Part shown: in pieces, positions 47,047 to 56,118 of the stretch
Position numbering within the stretch: position 1 is the first letter of the stretch
How the letters are laid out: every line of letters starts with the position of its first letter
Source: Nitrospiraceae bacterium
Lineage (GTDB): Bacteria > Nitrospirota > Nitrospiria > Nitrospirales > UBA8639
Reading direction: 5' to 3'
Assembly (NCBI GenBank): GCA_020632595.1
Contig: JACKFF010000001.1
Span: 310,001-374,000, forward strand
DNA length: 64,000 nucleotides
Translations under genes and position numbers: made by a program
The notes under the pieces: model-generated
What the model saw: the letters and a program-made list of their open reading frames with translations, nothing else
What the model was told of the DNA's origin: nothing
Databases searched by the model: none

Positions 47047-48409
47047 GAGGTATCTTCAAAAGGTGTGTAAATAGGAGAGAGGCGGTGTATCCTCTCGGGT
47101 GACGAAACCCACCGGGAAAATCCGGTTAACAAAAGGAGGCACCGCCATGAAGAAGCAGAGCACAACGCAGACTGGTGAATCAAGCCCAACCTGGGAGACC
47201 TTAGAGGTCTGGATTCGGGGTCATGTCCAACAATTTCAACACGTCTTGGAAGAGGAAGTGACGGAGTTGCTTGGCCGACAGAAATCTGTCCGGCGTATCG
47301 GCCTCGATGGGTCCTCTGGGTACCGGAATGGGTATGGCCAACCACGGCGGTTAACCTTGGGCTGCGGCACGAGCATGGTGCGGCGTCCACGGGTCCGCGA
47401 GTGCGAGGAACGCTTGATCAGTCGTGTACTCCCCTTCTTCAAGCGAAAAAGCACTGCTGTAGATCATCTCTTGCCCGAGTTATATCTGCACGGGCTGGTT
47501 CAGGGTGACTGTGATCTGGCTCTTGGTGGATTGTTCGGCGCAGACGCGCCGCTCTCGAGTTCCACCATCGCCCGACTCAAGACACACTGGCAGGCAGAAT
47601 TCGTGAACTGGCAAAGCCGGTCGCTGGAGGACCTGGAGGTCGTCTATCTCTGGGTAGACGGCCTCTATGTGAAAGCGGGGTTAGAGAAAGACAAGGCAGC
47701 CCTCCTCGTGGTGTTGGCGGCGTTGAGCAATGGGCCAAAAGTCATCCTTGCTGTCGTGCCAGGCCACCGAGAATCCACCGCCAGCTGGAGTGCCGTGTTA
47801 CGGGATCTGAAAGCTCGTGGGTTACGTACCCCCCGATTGGTAATTGGCGATGGCCATCTGGGGATTTGGGCGGGCCTGCGCAATGGCTATCCGGATGTCG
47901 AGGAACAGCGCTGTTGGAATCACAAGAGCCTGAATGTGCTCGACAAACTTCCCAAGCGCGCACAACCGGAAGCCAAGGTTCTCCTCTGGCAGATTCCCTA
48001 TGCGCCAACGTGCCGAGAGGCAGAACGGCGAAAAGAGCAGTTTGTGCGGTGGTGTGAACCACAGGGGCACAGGGAAGCCGCCACCGGTCTGGAGCGGGAT
48101 TGGGCCCGGCTTACGACCTTTTATCAATTTCCACAGCCGCATGGGCAACATCTGCGCACGACGAATCCAGTGGAGTCGCCGGTTGCCGCCGTCCGCTTAC
48201 GCACGGATGCGGCCAAACGGTACAAGACAGTGGCCAATGCCACCGCCGTGATTTGGAAACTGCTCATGGTCGCGGAACAGAGCTTTCGTCGAGTGAAACA
48301 TCCGGAGTTGATGGCCGAAGTCTATCGCGGAGTGGAATTTGTGGATGGAAAACAATCGAAAACTGAGGTGGCCGCCTAACTCTGTTTACACACTATTTGA
48401 CGGAACCTC
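47047..48409 (+). mobile_element. IS256-family insertion sequence, complete
   Basis: A 1363-bp element. Its ends are imperfect inverted repeats of about 28 bp (left GAGGTATCTTCAAAAGGTGT, right complement GAGGTTCCGTCAAATAGTGT), sharing the run GTGTGTAAA. It is bounded by perfect 8-bp target duplications and carries one intact transposase gene. It is inserted into a decayed IS3 orfB gene. Confidence 0.92.
47147..48379 (+). CDS. IS256-family (mutator-type) transposase
   Basis: A 410-residue transposase, intact. The DDE acidic residues are in VYLWVDGLYVKAG, in RLVIGDGHLGIWAGL, and in TTNPVESPVAAVR. The C/D-x2-H segment is RCWNHKSLNVLDKLP. The N-terminus RRIGLDGSSGYRNGYG and RRPRVRE fit the family. 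The ATG at 47147 has AAAAGGAGGC just upstream, so the longer frame from 47099 is not used. It may still be active. Confidence 0.95.
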   Translation: MKKQSTTQTGESSPTWETLEVWIRGHVQQFQHVLEEEVTELLGRQKSVRRIGLDGSSGYRNGYGQPRRLTLGCGTSMVRRPRVRECEERLISRVLPFFKRKSTAVDHLLPELYLHGLVQGDCDLALGGLFGADAPLSSSTIARLKTHWQAEFVNWQSRSLEDLEVVYLWVDGLYVKAGLEKDKAALLVVLAALSNGPKVILAVVPGHRESTASWSAVLRDLKARGLRTPRLVIGDGHLGIWAGLRNGYPDVEEQRCWNHKSLNVLDKLPKRAQPEAKVLLWQIPYAPTCREAERRKEQFVRWCEPQGHREAATGLERDWARLTTFYQFPQPHGQHLRTTNPVESPVAAVRLRTDAAKRYKTVANATAVIWKLLMVAEQSFRRVKHPELMAEVYRGVEFVDGKQSKTEVAA

Positions 48410-48417
48410 CGTCCATC
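48410..48417. repeat. 8-bp target-site duplication, right copy
   Basis: CGTCCATC directly after the right inverted repeat of the IS256-family element. Removing the element and one copy rejoins the IS3 reading frame around VxLPASITMDA. Confidence 0.9.
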
Positions 48418-48655
48418 ACAATGGATGCCTAATGCTGACTCGACTCGACGCGGCGGCGGATGCCATGGAACGCTATGGTCGCTCAGACATCATTATTGCA
48501 GAGCGGGGCAGTCAGGGTACCAGTCATGTCTTACCCGAGTGGCTCAAGGCCCAAGGTATTGCAATCAGCATGTAAGGCGAAGCGCGTGGTGGAGCACCGC
48601 CTTTATGGAGCGGCATTACCCAGGAGGATGCGATTCATTTATCAAATGTGGGTCA
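48418..48655 (+). pseudogene. IS3-family transposase remnant, right part (3' part of orfB)
   Basis: Plus-strand DNA encodes DAMERYGRSDIIIAERGSQ, then SHVLPEWLKAQGIAISM and a stop. In intact IS3 orfB this reads as the NTDQGSQFTS region with the second catalytic Asp and the following helix. After the stop and a frame change, RLYGAALPRR or, in another frame, LWSGITQEDAIHL resembles the ERLWRSIKYEE region. It continues the fragment at 46522-47046. Confidence 0.75.
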
Positions 48656-49270
48656 AGTGGTTCAAAGAAACAGCGCAACCTCTAAGTCCTGGTTTTTGAA
48701 TAATCTGGGATTCCATCGATACTTCACCCCGACTTCGAGGACCTGGTGCTATGGTTAGGAGCATATATTTTGCCAAATCACCGACAACCGTATCCGCCCC
48801 GTGAGACTTGGGAAGGTTCATGAGTGGATTGCTACCATGAAAAACAATTTCAATAGTCCCAATTGAACATAGGATCATCTCATGGACCGCATCAATCAAG
48901 CCCACCTTGATCTAAGTGGCAAAAGATCAAGAAATGTTCAATGAAATCCTAAACGGTGCCTATTCACTGCCTTAACCTTTTCCAGAAAAACACAGCCAAC
49001 ATTTAAGCGGTTGATGCCAACTATGCCGATGATGAATGTTTTTGGAAGAGCGATTGAATCGAGAGGGACTCCGGGTTGCAGACTGCCCATCAATCAACCA
49101 ATCGTACCTCAGAGACGGTTGAGGCAACTATCTCCATAAAATCCGCGGATTAAAAAACTCAATATTTCGACACCTCTATACAAATTTCTCCAGCTAATTT
49201 TTCTTATAAGATTTTCAAAACTTAAGACTCATCGTGCCAACCGTTCCGATCTTATCGCTCAGCTTTCCAG
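48656..49270. other. degenerate intergenic DNA
   Basis: No complete gene. A short protein-like run on the plus strand near 49036-49115 (LEERLNREGLRVADC) stops after about 25 codons and may be the remnant of an unidentified gene. A YADD-like tetrad in another frame near 49020 lacks the reverse-transcriptase context. Confidence 0.35.
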
Positions 49271-50068
49271 TCACGGTTGCATATTCCGAAGCATCTCCTC
49301 CTGCAAGTAGTCGGGCACCGGCTCAATCTCCATGGGTGGATAGGATGTGGCTGGAATGATTGGCATGTCCGGTGTATTGGCTGGCGGCGTCACCTGCATT
49401 CCACTACTACCACTACTTGGCGGCACCATGGGCATCGTGGTTCCAGCGGGTACCGGCTGAATGTCCATAGGAACGCCTACCACCGGAGCTCTTAACCCGT
49501 GGCTTTCTCCTGGAGATGAGAAGGATGAGGACGCCGGCGAAAAATTCCCACCAGACTCTCCTTCATGAGACAGGAATGAGGGGGTGTTCACCTCTTCTTG
49601 TACCGATTCCATTTGCCGATCTGAACTTAAACCCGATTCACCCGACACATTCGAGGATCCAGCATCTGCTGGGTTCCTCGTCTCAGAAACCGCTTCTCTT
49701 GGTGGGGCTTTCGCGGTTACATAAAGAAATTGCAGGCGTCCCGCCGCATTGACCGTAAACGCGTAATCCCACTGCGCCAGAATTTTGGCCAAGGCCGGAA
49801 GGATTTTATCCTGCTGCAGATCGACCGAAATGACTTTATTCAGTTCTTCAACAGGAGCCTCATATTTGATACCCAACTGTTTCTGTAATTGCTCCAGCAC
49901 CGTTCGTAAGGTCACCTGTGAAAGATGACCTGTTAGCCGATCACCCTCAACGTGGAGAGGCCCCTCAGAGGTCAATGCCATCACTTGTCCTATGAGTGCC
50001 CCAAATATTGCGAAGACCACCAGCGCAAGCCCACTTATCCATCTAGACATTCCTTGTTTGGATCTCAT
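49271..50068 (-). CDS. secreted STN-domain protein with Pro/Ser-rich tail
   Basis: A 265-residue protein. A signal peptide or membrane anchor spans residues about 8-30. Residues about 37-110 resemble the STN (secretin/TonB short N-terminal) domain: LSQVTLRTVLEQLQKQLGI, VISVDLQQDKILPALAKIL, YAFTVNAAGRLQFLYV. The remaining 150 residues are low-complexity, rich in Pro, Ser, Gly and Met, and likely disordered. No secretin or TonB-receptor barrel follows, so the STN domain stands alone. AAGGAGACTCACA precedes the ATG at 50068. It probably acts in the periplasm. Confidence 0.75.
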   Translation of the reverse strand: MRSKQGMSRWISGLALVVFAIFGALIGQVMALTSEGPLHVEGDRLTGHLSQVTLRTVLEQLQKQLGIKYEAPVEELNKVISVDLQQDKILPALAKILAQWDYAFTVNAAGRLQFLYVTAKAPPREAVSETRNPADAGSSNVSGESGLSSDRQMESVQEEVNTPSFLSHEGESGGNFSPASSSFSSPGESHGLRAPVVGVPMDIQPVPAGTTMPMVPPSSGSSGMQVTPPANTPDMPIIPATSYPPMEIEPVPDYLQEEMLRNMQP

Positions 50069-50404
50069 TGTGAGTCTCCTTATCTAGCAGTCTAGCAGTT
50101 CACACGAAAAAAACATGGACTATTCCCATCTACGATTTCCCACTTCGCCCCTTCGTCATTTGTGATTTTCACAACCAAAAACATCTAATTATCAGGAACA
50201 TACGGAAATATTAAGGTATTTCCAGATCTTGCAATTAATAGAAATTCTTACCGAGGATTTCGCCCTATGTTGTTTAAAAAAGATAGAAGGACTATCGCCA
50301 CCGGGCGATCTCAATCACTCACAAAAATGTTAGTCCCATAAATGGCGAAGGTCAAGAAACAGTATCGAGAGAATTGGATAATTGAAGGGTGCAATCCGTT
50401 TCGA
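50069..50404. other. intergenic region, no gene seen
   Basis: AT-rich gap between the STN-domain gene and the outer-membrane barrel gene upstream on the same strand. A likely promoter region for the STN gene; no repeat or RNA structure recognised. Confidence 0.35.
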
Positions 50405-51787
50405 CTAGATTATTCCTTGGATCGAAAGCATGATCGTATTACTGTTGAAATCAAAGTTGGCTACGTTTGAGCTTCTCTTCTCGAATATATAATCTAAACG
50501 GAAACCCAGCCATTTTTGGGTGCGGTATTCCGGTCCAATCCGAAAGCGAAATCGATTATCTGTTCTATTCGTATTAAAGTTATCGTTCGCGTAGTAAAAG
50601 TTTCCTCTGATGCCAAAGCGGTCAGTAAACAGCTGTCTAGCATTAACATAAAAGCCTGTTGATCTAAACGTGGAAGTACCCTGAACCGCTGACTGCTGGA
50701 TTGACGAAAAGGGCATCAAATAAATGTTTAACCGAGTCGTAGGATTCCAAAGCAAGCGTCCTTGCATGTAAAGGGAGGTCTGCTGCTTCGCTCCTAAGCT
50801 TAAATTCTTTGCGATAAGGTCCTGGCCACGGGCCGAGTCTTTATCGATAGGCGCATGGTCAAAATTTAAAATCTGGTAGCCTACATTGACTTCCCCCGAT
50901 AGCCGGCGGGTAGGCGCCAAACTAAAGCCCGTAAACACCCCGTAACCGAAACTATTCTGCTGCTTATTCGTATTATAATCATAGTTGACTATTCGAACGC
51001 CAAGAAGGCCGCGGGTTGTGGGAGTTACAGCGATAAAAAGGCTTAAATTGCCATCAACACGCGTCCGGTCCCGCGGGGCAGCCTGCCCATTGTTTGTGTA
51101 ATTTAAATCTTGGAAGGACGACCGAAGACGAATACCAAACGTTTGCCCCGAGAATTCAACTTGACTTAAAGCATGATTTATATTCCATTTGGTAATATCC
51201 GTTTGTTGCGTATCCACTTCCGACCCTCTTGGGTCAAACCCTTCTATATGTCCACCTTCAAGGTCTATGGCTACCCCACCAGGATAATTCAAGCTGACGT
51301 GTCCGAGAGCGTCTTGGGCTAGGGCATTATTTTGAGTAAATTTATTGTAGCGAAATATACCCGCGCGATAGTCAAGAAGGACTGAATGTTTACCTCCGCC
51401 AAATGGCATGATCGCCTGAAGACCAGGCGCGATGGTCGTAAGAGTGTCGCTTTTCCTATTGGTGTTTCTCCGAAACACATTGTCGGTATATACTTCTGCT
51501 ACCCCTAAAAATGGATGGAGCCGGACAGGACCAGCCTTGAGACCATTCCCTATACCGGGTCCCTCCAGAAATTCACGAAAGAAAAGTGAACGTCGCGGCT
51601 GATGGGACCCTGTAAAATAAAATAATCCTGTATCAGAAAAGGATTGAGCCTGGCCCCTCACCGGCAGAAAAAATTCACTCCCAAAAAGCAAAACCAGGAG
51701 GAGAGGAAGGAGCCATTTTCTTTTAAGCATCGCTGACGGGGAGGAGAGAGACACCGTTCCTAATTGTGACCATACGAAATCAATCAT
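50405..51787 (-). CDS. outer-membrane beta-barrel protein
   Basis: A 460-residue protein. A signal peptide-like segment (MLKRKWLLPLLLVLLFG, about residues 20-36) ends near GQAQS. The rest alternates short beta-strands ending in aromatic residues and polar turns, as in 12-18-stranded barrels (LLDYRAGIFRYNKF, GVRIVNYDYNTNKQ, LGFRLDYIFEKRSS). This pattern fits the outer-membrane barrels (BBP2-like) found with exopolysaccharide genes. Start ATG 51787 follows AAGGTAACTTG. It may be an export channel or adhesin; not decided. Confidence 0.78.
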   Translation of the reverse strand: MIDFVWSQLGTVSLSSPSAMLKRKWLLPLLLVLLFGSEFFLPVRGQAQSFSDTGLFYFTGSHQPRRSLFFREFLEGPGIGNGLKAGPVRLHPFLGVAEVYTDNVFRRNTNRKSDTLTTIAPGLQAIMPFGGGKHSVLLDYRAGIFRYNKFTQNNALAQDALGHVSLNYPGGVAIDLEGGHIEGFDPRGSEVDTQQTDITKWNINHALSQVEFSGQTFGIRLRSSFQDLNYTNNGQAAPRDRTRVDGNLSLFIAVTPTTRGLLGVRIVNYDYNTNKQQNSFGYGVFTGFSLAPTRRLSGEVNVGYQILNFDHAPIDKDSARGQDLIAKNLSLGAKQQTSLYMQGRLLWNPTTRLNIYLMPFSSIQQSAVQGTSTFRSTGFYVNARQLFTDRFGIRGNFYYANDNFNTNRTDNRFRFRIGPEYRTQKWLGFRLDYIFEKRSSNVANFDFNSNTIMLSIQGII

Positions 51788-51790
51788 CAA

Positions 51791-52441
51791 GTTACCTTCG
51801 CCTCATTTCGATGGAATTGGGGGGGAGGGATGGAGTCAGAAGAACACTCAATAATTTTTGGGCATGACTAACTCTTGAATATGGTGCCCTCATCAGACTG
51901 TTATGTCAATTCCAGGGTGAGTTCCCTGACAAGGATCGGACCTTACCATAGGAGCCGGCACAAGAAACAGCATTCTAACTTAATTAGTGCGATTTTTTTC
52001 GCAGACCGCTTTTCTTAGGAGGGGATGAATACCAAAATTACAGGATAAAGTCGATCACGGTGGGAAAACAAAAAACTCTACCGGAACCCTAAAGATTTAG
52101 ATACGGGACTAATGCCGGACTTCATGAGAAATTACTTGAGGACAGTTTGCAAAAATCAATGGAGGAAGATTATTTGAGAAAATCGCAGAATACTAATGAG
52201 ATTTCAAGTCACCGACTCAAATCCAACATTTAACGAACGCAGGAGAAGCATTCTTTTTAAATGCGACATTCTCGGAACATCCTCGTTCTCTTCATTGCCC
52301 TCGCGGCAGTTGGCCTTCGTTATCACGGATCCCGCCTCACAAAACCCTGAAGCATCTGGCTCTTAGAGCAGTTCCTTTGATGCACCCTGTCGCAAATACA
52401 ATCTATTAGCAAACATTTGTCGCAGAGGACAATGTTGAATT
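51791..52441. other. intergenic region, no convincing gene
   Basis: About 650 bases between two minus-strand genes. A tiny plus-strand frame of 29 codons at 52261-52350 (hydrophobic N-terminus) has a poorly spaced ribosome site and is not called. It should contain the promoter of the barrel gene. Confidence 0.35.
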
Positions 52442-52843
52442 TCAATAAACTCGTACATCTTTAGGAGGAGCAGGACGCGCATCTACGATAGGCAACGTAA
52501 CACTCACCTGGTTCGAATAAGGGCTTTCGATTTTTCGATTCGGGTCGTATGCCTTAACCGCAAAATAATACGTTTGACCGGGGTTCAGGCTTGTCACGGT
52601 ATAAATGGCCTGGGCTCCAACATCTTGAGTCTGTGTGTAACTGCCGCTTGAGGTCCCGTAGGCTAAAATAAATCCTCCATATTCCGCAGAAGGAGGATCC
52701 CAGGCTAGAGTGACTTCTCCCGCAACTGCATTGGAGGAAAAAAGACAGAGAAAGAGAACAGTAGTCCAAAATAAACCAAATGCGGATCGAAAAGAATGGA
52801 TACGGGGAGAAGTTATTCGAGAGAAACCGTGATCATCTGCCAT
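52442..52843 (-). CDS. secreted fibronectin type III domain protein
   Basis: A 133-residue protein. A signal peptide spans about residues 18-42 (ending near NAVAG). The mature part is one fibronectin type III domain: VTLAWDPPSAEYGGFILAYG, then YTVTSLNPGQTYYFAVKAYDP and SVTLP. Residues 114-133 are a short proline-rich tail. It has a good ribosome site (GAAGGAGATCTCGT before the ATG). A c-di-GMP-I riboswitch lies 77 bases upstream on the same strand, so expression probably depends on c-di-GMP. A role in the matrix or cell surface is inferred. Confidence 0.85.
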   Translation of the reverse strand: MADDHGFSRITSPRIHSFRSAFGLFWTTVLFLCLFSSNAVAGEVTLAWDPPSAEYGGFILAYGTSSGSYTQTQDVGAQAIYTVTSLNPGQTYYFAVKAYDPNRKIESPYSNQVSVTLPIVDARPAPPKDVRVY

Positions 52844-52861
52844 ACGAGATCTCCTTCATGC

Positions 52862-52902
52862 ATGTGATTCATGCCGAGCGAAAAGCCACTCTGCCCATGA
52901 TC
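52862..52902 (-). terminator. possible terminator stem of the riboswitch expression platform
   Basis: On the minus strand, between the riboswitch and the start codon, AAGCCAC pairs with GTGGCTT and is followed by TTCG. The stem is separated by a loop of about 24 bases. It could be an attenuator controlled by the riboswitch, but the T-run is short. Confidence 0.35.
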
Positions 52903-52920
52903 CAGGAGACTCTGTGGCTT

Positions 52921-53012
52921 GCCTGGCAACCTGGCAACCCTATCTCAACTCCGAGACGTAGGCCCATGGCTTTGCGTCCCACCCTTTCAGATGGTTTGCC
53001 TTTTTCAGCGTA
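52921..53012 (-). promoter_or_regulatory. c-di-GMP-I (GEMM) riboswitch
   Basis: On the minus strand the segment reads GGCAAACC, a short P2 stem with a GAAA tetraloop, then GGGACGCAAAGCC, GGGCCTA, a P3 stem with TCTC and GAGA halves, and GGGTTGCC. These are the conserved core elements of the GEMM-I class, in the right order and spacing, including the GAAA tetraloop and the GGACGCAAAGCC ligand-site segment. It lies in the leader of the fibronectin type III gene, which starts 77 bases downstream. Whether it turns expression on or off is not known. Confidence 0.93.
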
Positions 53013-53629
53013 CAACCGTTTTAATTGCTTGATGATTCATCGGGATCTCTGCAAAATTCTTTAATAGGCGAGAAGAGAACTTTTAATTCCACAAGAATTC
53101 ATGAAGGGTGCCAAACCCCAATCACAAAAGAACAAGAATTAATGAAAATGGATAACATGATTCATGACTCAATCTTATAATTGAGCTGACGCCATACTTT
53201 AACGAACTTCTCATCTCATGAGCCTACACCTGAAGCACGGGGAACTTGACCAGTTGCCCAAAACCTGTTTGTCAGGAAAATCGGCCTCACATGAGTCGGT
53301 TCCCAAGGCAGCAATATAGGAATCCAAGGTGCCTGCTCAGAGGGCTCACAGTTAACTTACATCAATATCGACAGGTTTATTTCATGTTGCTCGCAACTTT
53401 GGATCAAGATCAAGTTTGCGTGCGAGATCACGCTCTCATAGAGATTTTTTCTAATGCAACATTGTGATCAAAAGTGGCATCAAGTATTCAACTCAAGGGG
53501 GGTCGCAATCTGTCGCATCAATATATTTCAAAGGCCCAATGCTCTTCTTCTCTACTTTTTGGCTGAGGGCAAGCAGAAATTGCTTTAAAGTCAAGGTGAG
53601 ACTATATTCAGTGCTTTAAAGTTAACCTC
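53013..53629. other. intergenic region, no gene seen
   Basis: Contains the promoter that must drive the riboswitch transcript (minus strand, above 53012). The plus-strand frame at 53246-53467 looks non-coding. No other structure recognised. Confidence 0.35.
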
Positions 53630-53902
53630 TTACCATCCTAGCAATTGCGAAAAGACAAGATAAATCCAGGAGGCTCCAAAGATATAGGTGATTTCTTTTT
53701 CACCAATCCGTTCATAAAACAGACGATATCCCAGAATCGGCACAATGGCTAAGATCAGGGCAGAAAAAAAATGCCCAACCACATCTCCTATGATGGCGCC
53801 AATCTCGGAATGTCCAGGTACCGCAAGCAAGATACTGCCACCAAGCATAGCTACCCACAACCATTTCACGTTGGCCATCAGCATGTCCATACTCACATAC
53901 AA
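53630..53902 (-). CDS. small membrane protein of unknown function
   Basis: A 90-residue hydrophobic protein with three likely membrane helices (about residues 12-30, 36-58 and 70-88). A short polar loop (YERIGEKE) lies between the second and third. I do not recognise a family. The exact start is uncertain because four in-frame ATGs lie in the first nine codons and no ribosome site is clear. Confidence 0.5.
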   Translation of the reverse strand: MYVSMDMLMANVKWLWVAMLGGSILLAVPGHSEIGAIIGDVVGHFFSALILAIVPILGYRLFYERIGEKEITYIFGASWIYLVFSQLLGW

Positions 53903-54205
53903 GGGAAAAAGCTTGTCATCACCAGATCATGTCTTTCCCATTGAACTCTCAGCTAATAATGGCTCGAAATAATATTATGACCGCTTAAAAACAATGGACC
54001 TGGAAACCAAAACTTGTCATGAGGAAAAAACAAATTCCATCATCAGCGTGACACCTGGGACGGCATGTGCTCTTAATCTCAAACTACCTCTTAGACTCCC
54101 GGCAAATCCGCTCACATGCGTTCTGCACCTCAACCCGCTTTCATGAGGAAACAACAATTTAGGTAATTATATGTATTTTGTTATAGGTTTCTATTTTAAC
54201 CTTGT
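53903..54205. other. intergenic region, no gene seen
   Basis: Gap between the small membrane protein gene and the repeat protein gene. No coding frame or RNA structure recognised. Confidence 0.3.
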
Positions 54206-56092
54206 CTAATGTTGGATTTCCCAATTAATTGAGGTGCTGCCCGGAAACCCAATCGACATAACGGTGAGCCCATTCATTACCCATACCGCCACCGTACCCG
54301 TCTGATTGTTACGCCAAATTATATCTGCGCTTCCATCCCCATTGACATCACTGGTGCTCGCAATCTCCCACCCCTGAGGCACCACGCCAAAGAAACCGGG
54401 CGAGCGGAGAGTCACCCCATTCATCAACCAAATTGCAACCTCCCCGTTACTCGTTTTACGCCAAACCAGGTCCCCCATCCCGTCATCATTCACATCACCC
54501 ACCCCTGCAATCTGCCAATCCGTGGAGACCTCTCCAGCGAAACCCACTGACAGGACCGTGAGCCCTTGCATAAGCCACACTTCCACTGCTCCAGTCAGGT
54601 CATTCCGCCAAATAAGATCGACTTTTCCATCTGCATTCATATCTCCAGTCCCGGATATTCGCCACTCCAACGGCACGGCACCCAAGTGGCCTGAAGAACC
54701 AATCAAGGAGCCGTTCATTAGCCAAATCGTCACTTCCCCACTCCTCGTGTTTCGCCAGACGAGGTCCGCCCTTCCGTCACCGTTGACATCACCCACACTC
54801 GCGATTTGCCAATCCATAGAGGCACCACCAGGAAAACCCACCGACATGACATTGAGACCATTCATCAGCCACACCGCTACCGCTCCTGTGTCGCTGTGAC
54901 GCCAGATGACATCGGCTTTCCCGTCCTCATTGATATCTCCGGTACCAGCAACCTGCCATTTCGACGACACCACGCCCAATGAACCGGATGAAGCAATCCT
55001 CGAACCGTTCATCAGCCAAATCGCAACAGCCCACGTACTCGTGTTGCGCCAGAGGAGGTCTGCCTTCTCGTCACCGTTGACATCATTCCGAGTTGGGAAA
55101 CTCACGCCAGCCTCAAATATCCAACCTAAATCTTGCAGCAGAGGCTGAGCTAACCCGAGATCGTGAATAGCCCTTCCGGAAGCTATTCCGGGCTCCATAA
55201 GCTGATCGGGCTTAACCGTGTTTGTGAAATGAGACACCGATGAACCCAATTGAACCGGGTTTGGCGCGTACATCTGAACATGGGTATCTGTTCGTCCGGC
55301 CGTCAGGGTCCCGGATGCCTCTTGCAGATTGACACCAACAAAATGAAGATTCGGACTCGCCACATTCGCATATTGCCTTTGGCTATCGGTCATTGAGGGG
55401 TAATTGGCCGGACTGCCTCCATGAAGCTCCAACCAACGCATAAAAACATCATTGGTTCCTAGGAATTTCTCTCCGGTTTGCACATCAACAAGTGACAAAA
55501 AACCGAGGCCATGAATAATTTCATGAAGTACCACCGTAACAAAATCAAATTGTCCAGATGGGGGATTGGCATCCAGCCCAAAATACCAATTCGTAAAATT
55601 TGCACTGAAGGTGGCACTTATATCACTGGTAGTAAGATCCAGGTCCTGTTCTGCAAGTTTATTGGCAAGAGCTTGGACATACCAGGTATTCGCGACAGGA
55701 GCATTGGGGAAATTTCGATGGACGGTATTAGGGCCGGCCGATCCCAGTATTCCTGCTCCTAAGGAATCAATTCGAGCATCCACTCGAATGCCCACTGTGC
55801 TCACCAGTACCTGCGCTAAAATATTTGCCGCATGCTCAAAGGCTTTCAACCGTGCCTCCCCAAGGGTGGTGGCCGTATTTCCACCCACTGGTGAAAAAGG
55901 CGCAGGATCGTTAAATCCTTCCCCTGGGCTATCTTTATTCACAATTATAATGGTGGCACCGAAGGTCTCGGGCAAGGGGTTAAAGCAGCCAAAGAATAAG
56001 ACCACCAGAGATACAGATACGCAGAGGCTGAAGGGTATCGGTAACTGAGAAGGAGAGGGGCTTCCCAATCTGGCAACGTTAGGATAATTCAT
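54206..56092 (-). CDS. secreted zincin-like protein with six FG-GAP/VCBS-type repeats
   Basis: A 628-residue protein. A long N-terminal signal peptide spans residues about 20-46. The N-terminal domain contains VVLHEIIHGLGFLS, a HExxHxxG zinc site as in metalloproteases; the third ligand is not obvious. Residues about 334-628 consist of six repeats of 49 residues. Each begins DxNxDGxxD (a calcium-loop motif), then WRN, then WLMNG, as in FG-GAP/VCBS beta-propeller blades. Repeats 1, 3, 5 resemble each other, as do 2, 4, 6. It is probably exported to the surface. The small secreted gene at 56119 precedes it by 26 bases. Confidence 0.82.
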   Translation of the reverse strand: MNYPNVARLGSPSPSQLPIPFSLCVSVSLVVLFFGCFNPLPETFGATIIIVNKDSPGEGFNDPAPFSPVGGNTATTLGEARLKAFEHAANILAQVLVSTVGIRVDARIDSLGAGILGSAGPNTVHRNFPNAPVANTWYVQALANKLAEQDLDLTTSDISATFSANFTNWYFGLDANPPSGQFDFVTVVLHEIIHGLGFLSLVDVQTGEKFLGTNDVFMRWLELHGGSPANYPSMTDSQRQYANVASPNLHFVGVNLQEASGTLTAGRTDTHVQMYAPNPVQLGSSVSHFTNTVKPDQLMEPGIASGRAIHDLGLAQPLLQDLGWIFEAGVSFPTRNDVNGDEKADLLWRNTSTWAVAIWLMNGSRIASSGSLGVVSSKWQVAGTGDINEDGKADVIWRHSDTGAVAVWLMNGLNVMSVGFPGGASMDWQIASVGDVNGDGRADLVWRNTRSGEVTIWLMNGSLIGSSGHLGAVPLEWRISGTGDMNADGKVDLIWRNDLTGAVEVWLMQGLTVLSVGFAGEVSTDWQIAGVGDVNDDGMGDLVWRKTSNGEVAIWLMNGVTLRSPGFFGVVPQGWEIASTSDVNGDGSADIIWRNNQTGTVAVWVMNGLTVMSIGFPGSTSINWEIQH

Positions 56093-56118
56093 TAATGAAC
56101 AAGGTCTTCCAAAAATCT

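Noticed and set aside
49010..49130. YADD tetrad suggesting a group II intron reverse transcriptase
   Set aside because: The residues around the tetrad do not fit the reverse-transcriptase motif and a stop follows within a few codons.
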